Part shown: positions 20,765-32,601 of the stretch, piece by piece
Position numbering within the stretch: the stretch's first letter is position 1
Layout: the number at the start of each line of letters is the position of its first letter
Assembly: GCF_019175385.1 (NCBI RefSeq)
Contig: NC_083346.1
Span: 84,954,543 to 85,018,542 of the forward strand
DNA from: Lycium barbarum
Taxonomy: Eukaryota > Streptophyta > Magnoliopsida > Solanales > Solanaceae
DNA: 64,000 nucleotides
Direction of reading: 5' to 3'
Notes under the pieces: model-generated
The model's database searches: none
Told to the model about the DNA's origin: nothing
The model's input: the letters and a program-made list of their open reading frames with translations, nothing else
Position numbers and translations under genes: made by a program

Positions 20765-22207
20765 TCAAGTAAAAAGAATTGTTGAAGCCTGTTTGTCAAA
20801 GATTCTAGTGATATAAGGCTTCAACCGATGACCGTTCACTTTGAATTTTTCTCCCCCATCGATATGTTGTATTTCGATGGCACCATATGGGGTTAATTCT
20901 GTTACGATGTATGGTCCTGTCCAATGTGACTTGAATATTCCTGGAAATAGTCTTAATCGGCTATTGTACAATAGAACATGGTCTCCAATTTTAAAATACT
21001 TATAGCGAATGAGGTTATCATGCCATCTTTTTGTCTTTTCTTTGTACAATTTAGCATTTTCATATGCTTCAAGTCTGAACTCCTCCAATTCATCAAGCTG
21101 CAACAAACGATTTTTACTTGCATCTAGCAAATTTTGATTCAACAATTTTATAGCCCAATATGCTTTATGTTCTAATTCCACAGGTAAATGACAAGCTTTT
21201 CCAAAAACTAGTTAATAAGGAGATGTGCCTATGGGAGTTTTAAAAGCAGTTTTGTATGCCCATAAAGCATCGTCTAATTTTAAAGACCAATCTTTACGCG
21301 AGGAGCCAATAGTTTTTTCTAATATTCTTTTCAATTCCCTGTTGGATTCTTCTATTTGCCTGCTTGTTTGAGCATGATAGGGAGTTCCTGTTTTATGAGT
21401 TACTCCATATCTAGACAACAAACTAGCGAATTGTCTATTTACAAAATGAGTTCCCTGGTCGCTTATGAAAACTCGTGGAGTTCCAAACTTGGAAAATATA
21501 TTTTTTTTAAGAAAATCACAAACAATACGAGCATCATTTTTTCTAGTAGCCATTGCTTCGACCCAACTTGACACATAGTCAACGGCCACTAAAATATATT
21601 CACAACCATTTGAAGGGGGAAAAGGACCCATGAAATCAGTACCCCAAACATCAAATATTTCACACACAAGAATAGAGTTAAGAAGCATTTCGTCCCTTTT
21701 TGAAATGTTACCACTTCTCTGGCATTTGTCACAAGTGGCGACATAATTTCTTGCATCTCTAAATAGAGTGGGCTAGAAAAAACCAGCTTCAAGTATTTTA
21801 GCTGTTGTTCTCCTCCCTCCATAGTGTCCTCCAACAGCTCCATCGTGGTAGTGGTTTAAGATGTTGTTCATTTCTGTTTCTGGTACACATCGTCTTATCA
21901 TGCCATCTGCACAAAATTTAAATAAGTAAGGATCCTCCCAAAAATAATATCTCATTTCCTTTTTGATCTTTTTTCTTTGTTCGTAAGAATAATCTTTTGG
22001 GATCCATCCTCTAACTAAGTAATTGGCGATGTCAGTAAACCAAGGAGGCTGATTCACAATTGTTGTGATTTTATAAATATGTTCATCAGGGAATTCCTCT
22101 CTAATAGCTGATATCTCATTAGGAGGATCTTCCAAACGAGACAAATGATCAGCTACTTGATTTTCTGAACCTTTTTTATCTTTTATTTCAAGATCAAATT
22201 CTTGCAA
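20765..22207 (-). pseudogene. Element A, integrase (broken)
   Basis: The first frame (21773-22207) starts in the RNase H tail (NQVADHLSRLE) and runs into the integrase His/Cys region (NHYHDGAVGGHYGGRR; CDKCQR at about 21720). The core, 21212-21688, keeps all three catalytic landmarks: [15 protein letters not shown] and the Glu in QIEESNREL. The C-terminal part, 20765-21181, has the GPY/F module (SHWTGPYIV). Stops lie after EAGFF (TAG in place of Trp) and after GTSPY (TAA, usually Gln). No chromodomain is seen, as expected outside chromoviruses. Confidence 0.88.
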
Positions 22208-22235
22208 AAGGAGTATCCATCTTAGTAATCTAGGT

Positions 22236-23460
22236 CTAGCATCTTTTTTTGGCTAAGAGATATTTTAAGGCTGCATGATCGGTGGACACTGTAACTTTGG
22301 TTCCTATTAAATAGGAACAAAACTTATCAAACGCAAAAACTACTGCCAGCAGTTCCTTTTCAGTTGTGGCATAATTCCTTTGAGCTTCATTGAGCATTCT
22401 ACTAGCGTAGTAGATCGGCCTGAAAATATTGTCTTTCTTTAGTCCCAATATAGCTCCAACTGTTGTGTCACTTGCGTCACACATTATTTCAAATGGCTGA
22501 CTTCAATTAGGAGTAACAACAATCGAAGCGTTAGTCAATTGTTCTTTGAGAATATCACAGGCTTTCCTGCAATCCTCTGAAAACTCAAACTTCATATCTT
22601 TCATTAATAGGTTAGTCAAAGGTTTTGAAATTTTTGATTTTATGAGCCTTCTGTAAAAACCTGCATGTCCTAAGAAACTTCTAATGCCTTTAATAGTAGT
22701 AGGAGGGGGTAATCCTGCTATAAGATCCATTTTTGCCTTATCCACTTCTATCCCTTTACCAGTAATTTTATGTCCTAAAACAATTTCCTCTGTTACCATA
22801 AAATGACATTTTTCCCAGTTAAGAACTAGATTTGTCTTTTCACATCTTTTAAGCACCAAAGTTAAATGATAGAGACAATCTTCAAATGTCTTACCAAAAG
22901 TGTGAAATCATCCATAAAAATTTCAAGGAAGTTTTCAGTCATGTTTGAAAAAATTGCCGACATGCAACGTTGGAATGTAGCAAGATCGTTACAAAATCCA
23001 AATGGCATTTTTTTAAGCATACGTACCTTGGGGGCATGTGAATGTGGTCTTTTCCTGATCTTCTGGAGCCATTGGTATCTTATTGAATCCAGAATATCCA
23101 TCAAGAAAACAATAAAAACCATGACCTGCAGCTCTCTCAACCATCTGGTCAATAAAAGGCAAAGGAAAATGATCTTTTCTTGTGGCTTCATTAAGTCATC
23201 TGTAATCAATACAGACTCTCCATCCTGTGACTATTCTGGTAGGTATGAGTTCATTATTTTCATTTTTCACTACTGTCATACCTCCTTTCTTTGGTACTAC
23301 ATGCACAGGACTTACCCAAGGACTATCAGATATCGGGTAAATGATACCTGCTGCTAGAAGTTTCACCACTTCTTTCTTGATAACTTCTTGCATTACTGGT
23401 GTCAGTCTCCTATGGGGCTGGACTATTGACTTTTAATTATCCTCCATGAGAATTCTATGC
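22236..23460 (-). pseudogene. Element A, reverse transcriptase and RNase H (broken)
   Basis: RT begins in the 23196-23393 frame (SPWVSPVHVVPKKGG, WRVCIDYR), shifts frame near 23000, and carries the catalytic FMDDF at about 22905-22920. The thumb/connection follows at 22503-22859 (LGHKITGKGIEV, IRSFLGHAGFYRR). RNase H at 22236-22484 keeps CDASDTTVGAILG and TTEKELLAVVFA. At least three frame breaks are present. Domain order is standard for Ty3/gypsy. Confidence 0.88.
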
Positions 23461-23462
23461 AT

Positions 23463-24455
23463 TCAAATAGCTGGACCGATTCCTTTGATGTCAGCTACTC
23501 CAATTAATCTGTTGTCTTGTTCTGTAGTCAAAGAAGACGAAATGATCACTGGAAAAAGGTCAGATTCAAGAAAAACATATTTTAAATGAGAAGGAAGGGT
23601 TTTGAGTTCAATCTTTGGTTGAACTTCTTCTAGTGAAATTTCCTCATTTTCTAAATCTTTTTCAAGTGTTTCGCCTTCTTCTTTAATTATGGGGTCATCA
23701 TCAGTTGTGGAACCTGATTTGGAAAAACATCTCTCCAATGAATCAGTAATCAACTGATCATTTTTGTATTCATCTGCAAGGTCATTCAGTAAGTCAATTT
23801 GTAAACAAGAAGATGATGACTCATCCTCGGGAAATTTCATTATTTTTTGCATGTTAAAAATCACCCTTTCGTTATCAACTCGCAATATCAATTGTCCTTG
23901 ATGAACATCAATGATTGCTCTTCCTATTGCGAGAAATGATCTACCTAAAATCAATGGTACCTCTGTATTTTCTTCCATTTCAAGTACTATAAAATCTGCT
24001 GGGAATATAAATTTATCAACTCTTACAAGGACATTTTCAATGATTCCCTGTGGTTTTTTAGTACTTTGATCAGCTAATTGAAGGGACACGGTAGTGTCTT
24101 TCATTTCTCCAAGTTCTAATTTCCTGAAAATTGAGAAAGGCATTATATTTATTGATGCACCTGAATCACATAACACTTTTTCGAAATGAGCACCTCCAAG
24201 GGTACAAGGGATAGTAAAACTTCCTGGATCACCAGGTTTCTGTGGAAGCTTATTTTTAAGTATAGCACTACATTTCTCTGTAAGCTTAACGACAGAAACT
24301 TCTTCCAATTTTCTTTTACTTGACAAAATATCTTTAAGAAATTTAGCATATGAAGGCATTTGCGTCAAAGCATTTGTAAAAGGTATGTCAATGTAAAGTT
24401 GTTTTAAAATTTCTAGAAACTTTGAGAATTGTTTGTCAAGTTTTTCCCGTTTCAT
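23463..24455 (-). pseudogene. Element A, protease region (one long open frame, 330 codons)
   Basis: This is the longest uninterrupted frame of element A. The aspartic protease motif LCDSGASINIMPFSIF lies near residues 95-110. FPADFIVLEMEENTEVPLIL and GRSFLAIGRAIIDVHQG follow, near residues 150-185, as in Athila/Tat proteases. The C-terminal 100 residues are acidic linker sequence leading to RT. The catalytic D-S-G is intact. It belonged to a single Gag-Pol frame with its neighbours. Confidence 0.88.
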
Positions 24456-24496
24456 TTTTTGGGGATAAGGAAGAGGTACAGAATGAGGATTTGTTA

Positions 24497-25791
24497 TCAG
24501 TTCATTTTTTTGTACCTTTTTTTCTTTATCATTTTTTTCTTTAGAAACTCAGGTTCTTCTTTGTTCTCTTTTACTTGTTCCATATCTCGTGGATTTTTTT
24601 GTCCATCTGCATATGGATCAGCGAGAGCCTTACCTAAGCATAGAGAAATGGCTTTGAGGTGTTCCCTTGGATTCTTCTCAGTATTGCTTGGTAGAGCTCC
24701 TTGAACTTGTCCAGACATTAGGGTTGCTAATTGGCTTACCTGAATTTCCAAATTTTTGATGGCTGAATTTTGGCTTTTCATTTTTTCATCAGCAGTCTTA
24801 ATGTATTTGTATATCAAGTCTTCAAGGCCTGGCTGATGCATTCTTTGGGGCTGTTGTTGCTACCGTTGAAAACTTTTCTGCCCTCTATTTTGATTTTGAA
24901 AACCGGGTGGTCTTTGTACCAGTTGTTTCTGAAACTGATGGGAATTTTCAGCACCATTGGGGTTGCTCCATTGGAATCCTGGGTGTTTTTGAGTCATGGG
25001 ACTCCCGTAGGGGTAAGTTTTGTAACCTATTAAGTTTACCTGCTCGTCATTCTGATTATTTACTTGACATTCATGATTAAGATGACCCTCACCACAAATG
25101 TCGCATCCTTCAAATTGATGAGGTTGTTGTGGATTAACTTTAAAGGTTTCAAATTTTTGTGTTAAAGATGCAACTTGCTGAGTTAAGGTATTCAAGACAT
25201 CCATCTGGTTTACCATTGCGGCTTTTTTAACCATCACACGATCAGCTGGCCACTACACAACATTTTTAGAAATTTCATTTAACAATTGTAAAGCTTCATT
25301 AGTAGTTTTTCCCATTATGGAACCTCCAGCAGCTGCGTCTATAACATTTCTAGAGGATGGTTTTAGCCCATGATAGAAAATGTATAGTAGCATATGATCA
25401 GGGATTCCATGGTGAGGACATTTTCTTAACAAAGTTTTTAATTTTTTCCAAGCTTGGTAAATTGATTCAGTATCATTTTGAACAAAATTATTGATATCTA
25501 GTCTCATTTTTGTTGTTTTAGCAGGAGAAAAATATTTGTTTAAATTTTTTTCAGTCATTTGATCCCATGTTGTGATGGATCCACGTGGCAAGCTACGCAA
25601 CCAAGCTTTAGCGTCACCTTTTAGAGAAAAAGGAAAAAGCCTTAGCTTAATTGCATCAGGTGATACCCCATTATACTTAGTTGTTTCAACCAACTCAAGA
25701 AAGTCAATTAAGTGATTGTGTGGATCTTCAATTGGATCTCCAGTGAATTGACAAGATTGTTGGACTATTTTAGATTAAGCCGGTTCTGATT
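24497..25791 (-). pseudogene. Element A, gag main part (broken, split by B)
   Basis: The capsid core is at 25253-25693 (LKGDAKAWLRSLPRGSITTW and KYFSPAKTTKMR), the retrotransposon Gag domain typical of Athila/Tat. The nucleocapsid frame at 24860-25237 carries one zinc knuckle, CDICGEGHLNHEC (CX2CX4HX4C). The Lys/Glu-rich 24497-24841 frame contains a likely coiled region (KNLEIQVSQLATLMSGQ). Stops separate the frames. Upstream gag continues beyond the inserted LTR at 30711-31009. Confidence 0.87.
25787..25791. repeat. Target-site duplication of solo LTR B (left copy, TGATT)
   Basis: TGATT at 25787-25791 recurs at 30711-30715, directly flanking TGTCACG (25792) and GTGTAACA (30710). This marks B as an integrated copy later reduced to a solo LTR by LTR-LTR recombination. 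Confidence 0.92.
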
Positions 25792-26603
25792 TGTCACGAC
25801 CCAACTAGGGGCCGCGACGGGCACCCGGTGCTAGCCCACCCGGGCACCCCTTAACGTACCTTTTACACTTACATCTAGGTGAGCCATATATTTAATCATA
25901 CATTCATATTCATCAATCATACTAGTCCCATTGGACAACAATGCCTTTTTATCATCATTGACATCTATGCCATATCAATGTAAATAAGCCGACCAGGCTA
26001 CAAAATGATATAAAAACTATAGGCCGACAAGGCCAAACATATCTAACCATATACACATGTCTACGAGCCTCTAAGGAGAGTGTGTCATATCACATAAGCG
26101 GGATAGGACCCCGCTATGCCCATAATTATGTACACAGAAGAATAAGTACCCAAAAGCTATAGCTCCGAATGAAATGGAGCTCCGCTATGTAGTTCCCGAA
26201 AATGTAGCTATGGATCAAGTCTGTCTCCCTGTACACCTGCGGGCATGTCGCAGCGTCCACAAACAAAAGGACGTTAGTACGAAGAATGTACTTAGTACGT
26301 AAAGCATGATCAATATCAACATAGAAGCATATTATACAACATATGAAATAGTATAGGATGGGAGATAGTAATATCATCGTCATAAGCACTTACTTGCCTT
26401 TCATAGGAACTTTCCAATTCTAATGCGTATTTGTGTACATAAATCCATATCTGTATTCGTACTAATTTAGATTGCATTCATTGCCATATTCATATACATA
26501 GTCTTATTCATATTCATATCATATTCGTATTCATACTCATATCTATATCATATACATAATCATATCATATACATAGCATTTGCATAGCATACCCGACCAT
26601 GAA

Positions 26604-26608
26604 GGATC
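26604..26608. repeat. Target-site duplication of solo LTR C (left copy, GGATC)
   Basis: GGATC at 26604-26608 recurs at 28871-28875, outside the TG and CA ends of C. The uninterrupted sequence is seen in the H LTR near 34870 as ACACCGATCCTGCATGGTCG in the other orientation, which confirms the empty site. Confidence 0.93.
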
Positions 26609-28870
26609 TGTCACGACCCGACTAGGGGCCAAGACGGGTACCCGAGGCTGACCACTGAGCACCCGTTATTTCCTCTCTTGTCATGGTCATTTACGCTTCT
26701 TTATCATTCACAAATTCACAATCGCATGACAATCATTTTTCGGTGGAAAGCACAATTAATCTATATCTATATATATATACAAATGCCTCATTAGGCTATC
26801 AAAATATTATATGTAATATATTTATGCATACTGTAGTAGACTTATGAGACCATCTAACCCACACTACGCATCTACGAGCCTCTACTAACATACTATACAT
26901 GTAGGCGGAACTAGACTCCATCATGCCCAAAATATACATATGTACCAAAAGAATAAACATAAGCACCTCTGAACAATGGAGTGCTTTCAATCAGCTAACA
27001 GCTCGTAAGAATCTGGATCGAACTCGCCTCCCTGTCTACCTGTGGGCATAAACACAGCGTCCAAAGAAAACGGACGTTAGTACGAATGTTGTACTGAGTA
27101 TGAGAGGCATGAACAATAACAACACATCAATAAAATAAATGAGGCATCAAGTATGGAGCAACTGTACATTAGCCCGCGTCCAGGCCTCCCGCGTCCGGGG
27201 TACCATCTCATGCTGCCCACTAGTGGTGTCTGCCCATTCCAATTGGCCATGGTGTATAAGCTTCCCGCCTTAGCGGTGACTGCCCGGCCAACTAGGCGCG
27301 GAGTAATATCATCATAACATTCTCATTATAATATGCTCATCAGAACATATGCATAAGGACTCCAAGACAACCATACTTTATCGAGGTGACGTAAGGTCGT
27401 GAACCCTCGATTTCATTATGAACATTTATAAACATTCTGCCTCACTTTGAAGGAATTAGTATGTAAGGTGAGTGTAAGCAAGGAATTCCATCATATCACT
27501 ACTGAACTCATGACATTGCTCTTATCTCGTGTCATTATTCATAATCTTACACTCTTAGCTTTTAGGAGCATAGGAGAGTCGTGAAGAAGAAAGAAGAATC
27601 ATGTCGCAAGATTCATGCCATAGAAAGAAAGGACTAGCCTCACATACCTTTGTCATTTAGCTAAGATATCGTTTACGTGTTCTCCTCCAATATCACGTCG
27701 CTACCTTCACGAGAGAGTTCGCATTAACGTTAGTTAATCGATTATGAGAACGTATCGTTATTTCTAGGAAAAACAATTGGGCAGCATTTCCTTTGTTTCT
27801 ACTACTTTTCCCACGTTCTATTTCAAGTCCCAAACATTTACAACAACACTTCACAATATTGTATCAACAATCGTCATTCATATACGTTGAGCAAAATCCA
27901 CCATTTTTCTCCATTTTCTCCACATTTATGGTTATAGTTCGTTATCGCGTTTTCTCATATATAATGCTTATTTCCTGGTCTAAACATTATTTACAACATA
28001 TTCATAATCATGGCACATCAACGTTTATGGTTCCATTCGACTACTATTCAATTATGACACTATTCTCCCATTCAAGACCCATTTTCCATGTCTTTCTACA
28101 ATTGAAGCATCTTAGCTTTCCAATACCTTAAACAACATGATAAAGTCATGAAACTTACCTTAGATGGTGGTGGAACAAGCCTAGAGTGGAGTTCTTCCTT
28201 TAGCACTAAAACCCTACTTCACCTCTTTTGGAATTTCTTGATTTGGATGAACCTCACTTGAGTTTCACACACTTTGTTTCATGGATTTGGTGTTGCTAAT
28301 CATTGATTCCCTTGTTATTCTTATGGTTGAAGTGCTTAGAGAATTTTCTAGAGAGTTCTTGAGTGGTGTAGATGAGAAAATGAAGTAAAATGAATGAGAA
28401 GGGTCCCTTATAGTAATCACAAAATCTGATTTTTATGAACAGTAGTCGGGATGCACAGTGGTCGTAAACCCCACTTTACGGGCCGTATTCTGGTTTACGG
28501 TCCGTCCTTCGCGACCGTATTTAAGCATATCAAAACCAAAAAGGCATGCTGAAGATCATGGCAGTTTACGACTCAGTTTACGGACCGTATTTCAATTTAC
28601 GGTCCGTATTCCAAGTCATTTTTAACCATTTGAAGCATTTGACAGAAAGTTGAAATTTTGGAATGTTGAAGCACGATGACACTTTACGGTCCGTAAATCA
28701 CTTTATGGGCCGTACTCCATTTTACGACCACTGGGCTGGAATGAAATTCTGCAACTTTCTTATTTCCAAAGTTCATAAATAGTCATTCCCTACTTAGTAA
28801 AACATCGCACACTCATGCCCTTCGTTGGTCTATTCATTATTGGCTCACGAAAAATTTCCGAGGTGTAACA
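26609..28870 (-). mobile_element. Solo LTR C, nested in solo LTR B
   Basis: C is a complete 2,262-bp LTR with ends TGTCACGACCCGACTAGG...CGAGGTGTAACA and a perfect TSD. There is no internal region, so C is also a recombined solo LTR. It belongs to the TGTTACACCTCG-start group of H and B. Its upstream part (about 28470-28730) carries several TTTACGG(A/T)CCGTA palindromes. The open frames at 26799-28131 are not genes. Confidence 0.92.
28471..28730. repeat. Cluster of TTTACGGNCCGTA palindromes in LTR C
   Basis: At least five copies of a TTTACGG(G/A/T)CCGTA-like palindrome, each about 12-15 bp, occur in 260 bp. Examples are TTTACGGGCCGTATT near 28485, TTTACGGACCGTATT near 28575 and TTTACGGTCCGTAAA near 28683. 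Related clusters lie in H (33350-33565) and B (30150-30370). The position is the upstream (U3) part of the LTR, so a regulatory-protein binding array is plausible; that role is inference. Confidence 0.7.
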
Positions 28871-30151
28871 GGATCGGTGATTCATACATACTTAGCCAAC
28901 CAAGGCTCAAAGTTACACATACCTGGCCGACCAAGGCCTCAGGGTTACATCTACCTGGCCCTACCAAGGCATCAGGGTTATCCGTACCATCTGCAGAGGT
29001 GTGCGCGCGTTACATAATCATATACATATTCTACCTGGCCTTATAAGCTCGGGGTTTCATAATAGTCATACATAATTACATATACATAACAGCTCATAAG
29101 AATCTATACTATTAACATTACTATAATTATCGTCATCGCTATTAGCGTCGTTATCGATATCATTATCACTGTTATCGTCATTCGTTGCATCTATCTTTAT
29201 AGGCTTACTCGTCACATGAGGAGCTTAGCATAATCGTAATACATATCGAGAGTCATAAGCTTAGTAGCTTTGAAGATAGTGTCATTTGGAATATGTCATA
29301 GACCTATAGAAGAATTAGACGATTGGCCAAAGAACCATGCCTTATGAAAGAAAGGGGTTAGCCTTACGTACCTTTCTGTTCGACTATTCTATCATTTGCA
29401 CGTGCTTCTTCAATACTCACGTTTCTACCTTCATTAGAGTGCATACTAACATTAGAGAATTGATAGCTTAGCATTCATGACTAAAGCGAGGGAAAATTGG
29501 ACAGCATCTCCTTTGTTTATACGACATTCTTCCATATCGTAAATCAACTCCGAAACGTCAATAATACATTCACAACAAAACAATAGTCTTTATTTATCCA
29601 CATTATCCTTACTTCTCATTTCACCCCAATTCATCCATATTCATGGTCATATCACACAATTTCGTTCCTTCATATACATAGTATGTTCCACGTTCTCAAT
29701 GTCATTTATAACATGATTATAATCATAATGTATCAAGAATCATAACTCAACCCAAACATTTACTCAAAAGTGACACTATTTCCACATTCGTGACCCATTT
29801 CCTATTTCCTCATATAATCCAAGTGTTTCAACTTTCAAATATCTTAAACAACAAGGAAATGTCATAAAACATACCTTAGATGGTGTAGGAATGAACCTTG
29901 GGTGCAAACACTTCACTTGTGAAAAACCCTAGTTTCACCTTCACTTCGATTTCTTACTTTGGATGAACTTTAATGGGTTCTTTACACTTGATTCACTTAG
30001 CTTGATGTAGAAGATCACTAATATCTCTTGAATTTATGTGAAATAAACGTAGAGAGATGTTTTAGACAGAAGGGGTGAAATGTGGAAATGAAATAATGAA
30101 CTTGGTCCCCTGTTTAATAACCCAAAATATGATCTGTCGGGACCATTATAA

Positions 30152-30199
30152 GGTCCATTATACGGGCCGTATAAATTTATACGGCCCGTATAATGGACC
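30152..30199. repeat. Perfect 48-bp palindrome in LTR B
   Basis: The 48 bases from GGTCCATTATACGGGCCGTA through their mirror are identical to their own reverse complement, centred at 30175/30176 (AAATTT). A second, imperfect copy with a few mismatches lies at 30243-30290, 91 bp downstream, and single half units follow near 30330-30370. It could form a cruciform or act as a dense dyad binding site. Confidence 0.93.
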
Positions 30200-30710
30200 G
30201 TGAAAGGGACCATTCATCCACTCGTCTCTGTGACCATTATACGGTCTATTATACGGGCCGTATAAATTTATACAGTCCGTATAACTGACCGTATAATCCC
30301 ACCAGTGAGTGACCCTCACTGTGATGGTTCTGCGGTCCATTATACGGTCCGTATAATGATCCGTATAACCCATCAGTCCACTGAACTTGTTCTCGCCACT
30401 TTGTTTGATCTCCAATCCATATGGGATCTTCTTAACACTTGTTCAACACTTCATTAACAATCTAAGGGACATTATAACTCTTCCCCACAACATCATTAAG
30501 CCGTCATCAACTTGTTAGTCATAATTCTCATCCGATACCTATCGTGTGCCTTTCCTTCTCTTGGCAACTTTCTTGTCTAACATCGGATGTCTTTGAAATC
30601 TTACTTAGGGTCATCACTTGTCATTATTTGCTTATTGAAATACCATACACTTCGTGCTCTTCGTTAGCCCATTCACTGTGCATCAACGGGAAATTTTTCG
30701 AGGTGTAACA

Positions 30711-31087
30711 TGATTTCAAAGTTGTTAGCTGCCACAGGGGGCCTTCTAACACTTGATTCACCAGTGAACTGGTTAGGTCTAGCATAACCCTCAGAATCAT
30801 GTTAGCCGGTCGTGGTGCTACTTCATCAAACTAGTCTTCTGGAGATTGAAGATTTGGGGCTGGTGGATTGTTGAGATGTCCTCCTGTTGATCCATGCTTT
30901 TGTTAGTTGCACTATGAAAAGTGGAAATGTGTCCTTTCCTGCACAATCGTAAAGATCTTTCAATTTCAGGGTCGTATTCAAACAAATCTGTAGAGGAAGA
31001 ACGGGTCATAAACTAGCAGATTTTTTTTTTTAAAATGTGCTCCCAAATTATTAAGAAAATAATTAATTTGAAGTAAATAATTTCCAA
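30711..31087 (-). pseudogene. Element A, gag N-terminal part and leader
   Basis: The ATG at 31009-31007 begins MTRSSSTDLFEYDPEIERSL, resembling Athila-type gag N-termini. A short frame of 63 codons follows, then a stop. Downstream (30716-30817) the PRPANMILR-like sequence continues toward the insertion of B. After removal of B and one TSD copy, it joins the capsid part at 25786. 31010-31087 is the short leader up to the primer site. Confidence 0.78.
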
Positions 31088-31105
31088 TCCCCGGCAACGG
31101 CGCCA
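31088..31105 (-). promoter_or_regulatory. Primer-binding site (tRNA-Asp), element A
   Basis: The - strand reads TGGCGCCGTTGCCGGGGA, an 18-base match to the tRNA-Asp primer site used by Athila/Tat elements. It lies 5 bases inside the 5' LTR end (31111). Confidence 0.93.
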
Positions 31106-31110
31106 AAATG

Positions 31111-32601
31111 TGACGAGTGTCTAGCGTATATATATTTTAACTCGTACTCTGTCAAATTATAGTATAGAAAGATGTCAAACCCACAGAGATTGGTTTATCT
31201 ATTCTGTAGACATTTATTATTTTAATTACTATTTGAGAATATCAGAAGAGAGTTGATTGGTGAGTTAATTAACTAAATATGTGTAAATAAAGCAATGGAG
31301 AAATATTTTAATTTTTCACAAATGTAATAAAAAGTGTTGGGATCCTGACTTCACTTGATATTTCTATTATAAAGTAAATTCTTTAATCTTCAATTTCTAT
31401 TTCTCATAAATGTATAAATGCCTCTCACGATTACATTTATATATTATTACTTAAGTTGAAGAATTAATCGCACTCCTCTCGGTTATAAAAATGAATTATC
31501 AAAATAGTAATATTAAAGCACCAGAAATGTATGCTTGAACTGAAACATGCTCTTTATTGTAAGTCCCTTTCGGTTACCTTACTTGCTATAACTAATCAAT
31601 ACACTATCCTCCTCTCTCGATTACAAATAAGTGTAAAATTAATTATGACATAAAAGAGATAGATGTCACTAAATAAATGTTAACATCTATCAATAGGAAA
31701 ATTAACTATGCTACTTCTTTCGCCTCTCTCGATTACAAAATTAGTAACAAATTAATTGGTAGTATAAATTAGATAAACGTTAATAAATAAAATAACATCT
31801 AACTGTAAAGCATATAAAAGTTAAATAGAAAGCTTCCGCTCAAACATGTGAAATTGAGGAATAATATTATCTACTATTATATAGAAATATCAAGATCCGT
31901 CATTCTCCCAACACAAAAAGAAAGTTACTCCATATTGGAGTTAATACAACTAATGGAAATATTCTTATCCACTAATAAGAAAATAGAAGAAATATTCAAG
32001 AAGAATAATTCCGCTATTTAATTAAAAGTAGGAACTAGAATAATTTCCTAAAATTAAATAACCAAAGAAGCTATAAGGAAAAGGCTCTAGAATGGAAACA
32101 AAGTATTATTTTTCTTCCTCTATGTTTTTCTGTCTCTCTAAGCAGCTTCAAATGTTGATATTTATAGAGTTTCCATCTTCAGCAAAATCTTCCCGTGTGC
32201 ACACAAGCTTTTTGCAATATATTTCTTCCAATTTAGCCAATCAACAATAGGTTGTTGATTTAAGAAATTGGTGTGTTCACGGACTTTTTTTCCAATTTGT
32301 AAGTATACATAGCTGCTCCCTTTGTTTTATTGAGAATAAGGTTTGTCTTCCTTTTCCTTTAGCTTTCTTAGTTTCAATTTTGATGGGTCCCACATTAAGG
32401 AAAATTTGCACAATTGTTTTCATCTTTGCAGCACTTCCTTTTCTCTTTCTTTTGCTTTTCCTTTTTTGGATCTTCTTCTTCATTTTGCTCTCTTGATTTA
32501 TTTATTTATTAAATTATGATATTTCCTGCAAATAAAATATAGAAATATTAGTATTTAAATTAAATAAAAACTTAATCTATATATGGATTTTTGTCTTATC
32601 A
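31111..32601 (-). mobile_element. Element A, 5' LTR
   Basis: This 1,491-bp LTR is the partner of 17501-18986. Ends in + orientation are TGACGAGTGTCTAGCG and TTGTCTTATCA. A TATAAATA on the - strand at 32159-32166 is the likely core promoter, about 435 bases from the LTR start. Differences from the other LTR are scattered substitutions and one-base indels. Confidence 0.95.
32159..32166 (-). promoter_or_regulatory. TATA box in A 5' LTR
   Basis: The - strand reads TATAAATA, conserved with 18550-18557 of the partner LTR. It is positioned in U3 so that transcription would run leftward through gag and pol. Confidence 0.6.

Larger units (their letters stand above)
25792..30710 (-). mobile_element. 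Solo LTR B (H-type Tekay LTR, carries nested C)
   Basis: B is one LTR only, about 2.65 kb after removing C, with TG...CA ends and a 5-bp TSD. No internal sequence is present. On the - strand it begins TGTTACACCTCGAAAA, as does the H LTR at 33120. It shares H-specific blocks, such as the repeated TGGCC(A)CCAAGGC segments (28895-28985 here, 34775-34860 in H). C interrupts it at 26608/28871. A cluster of near-perfect palindromes lies at 30140-30370. Confidence 0.9.
17501..32601 (-). mobile_element. Element A: Athila/Tat-type Ty3/gypsy retrotransposon (carries nested B and C)
   Basis: On the - strand the order is 5' LTR (31111-32601), tRNA-Asp primer site, gag (split by B), protease, RT, RNase H, integrase, a noncoding 3' region, polypurine tract and 3' LTR (17501-18986). 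Without the nested LTRs it is about 10.2 kb. The primer site, LTR length (about 1.49 kb) and protein motifs separate it from the Tekay elements and fit the Athila/Tat group. All frames contain stops or frameshifts. It lies within F's gag. Confidence 0.9.
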
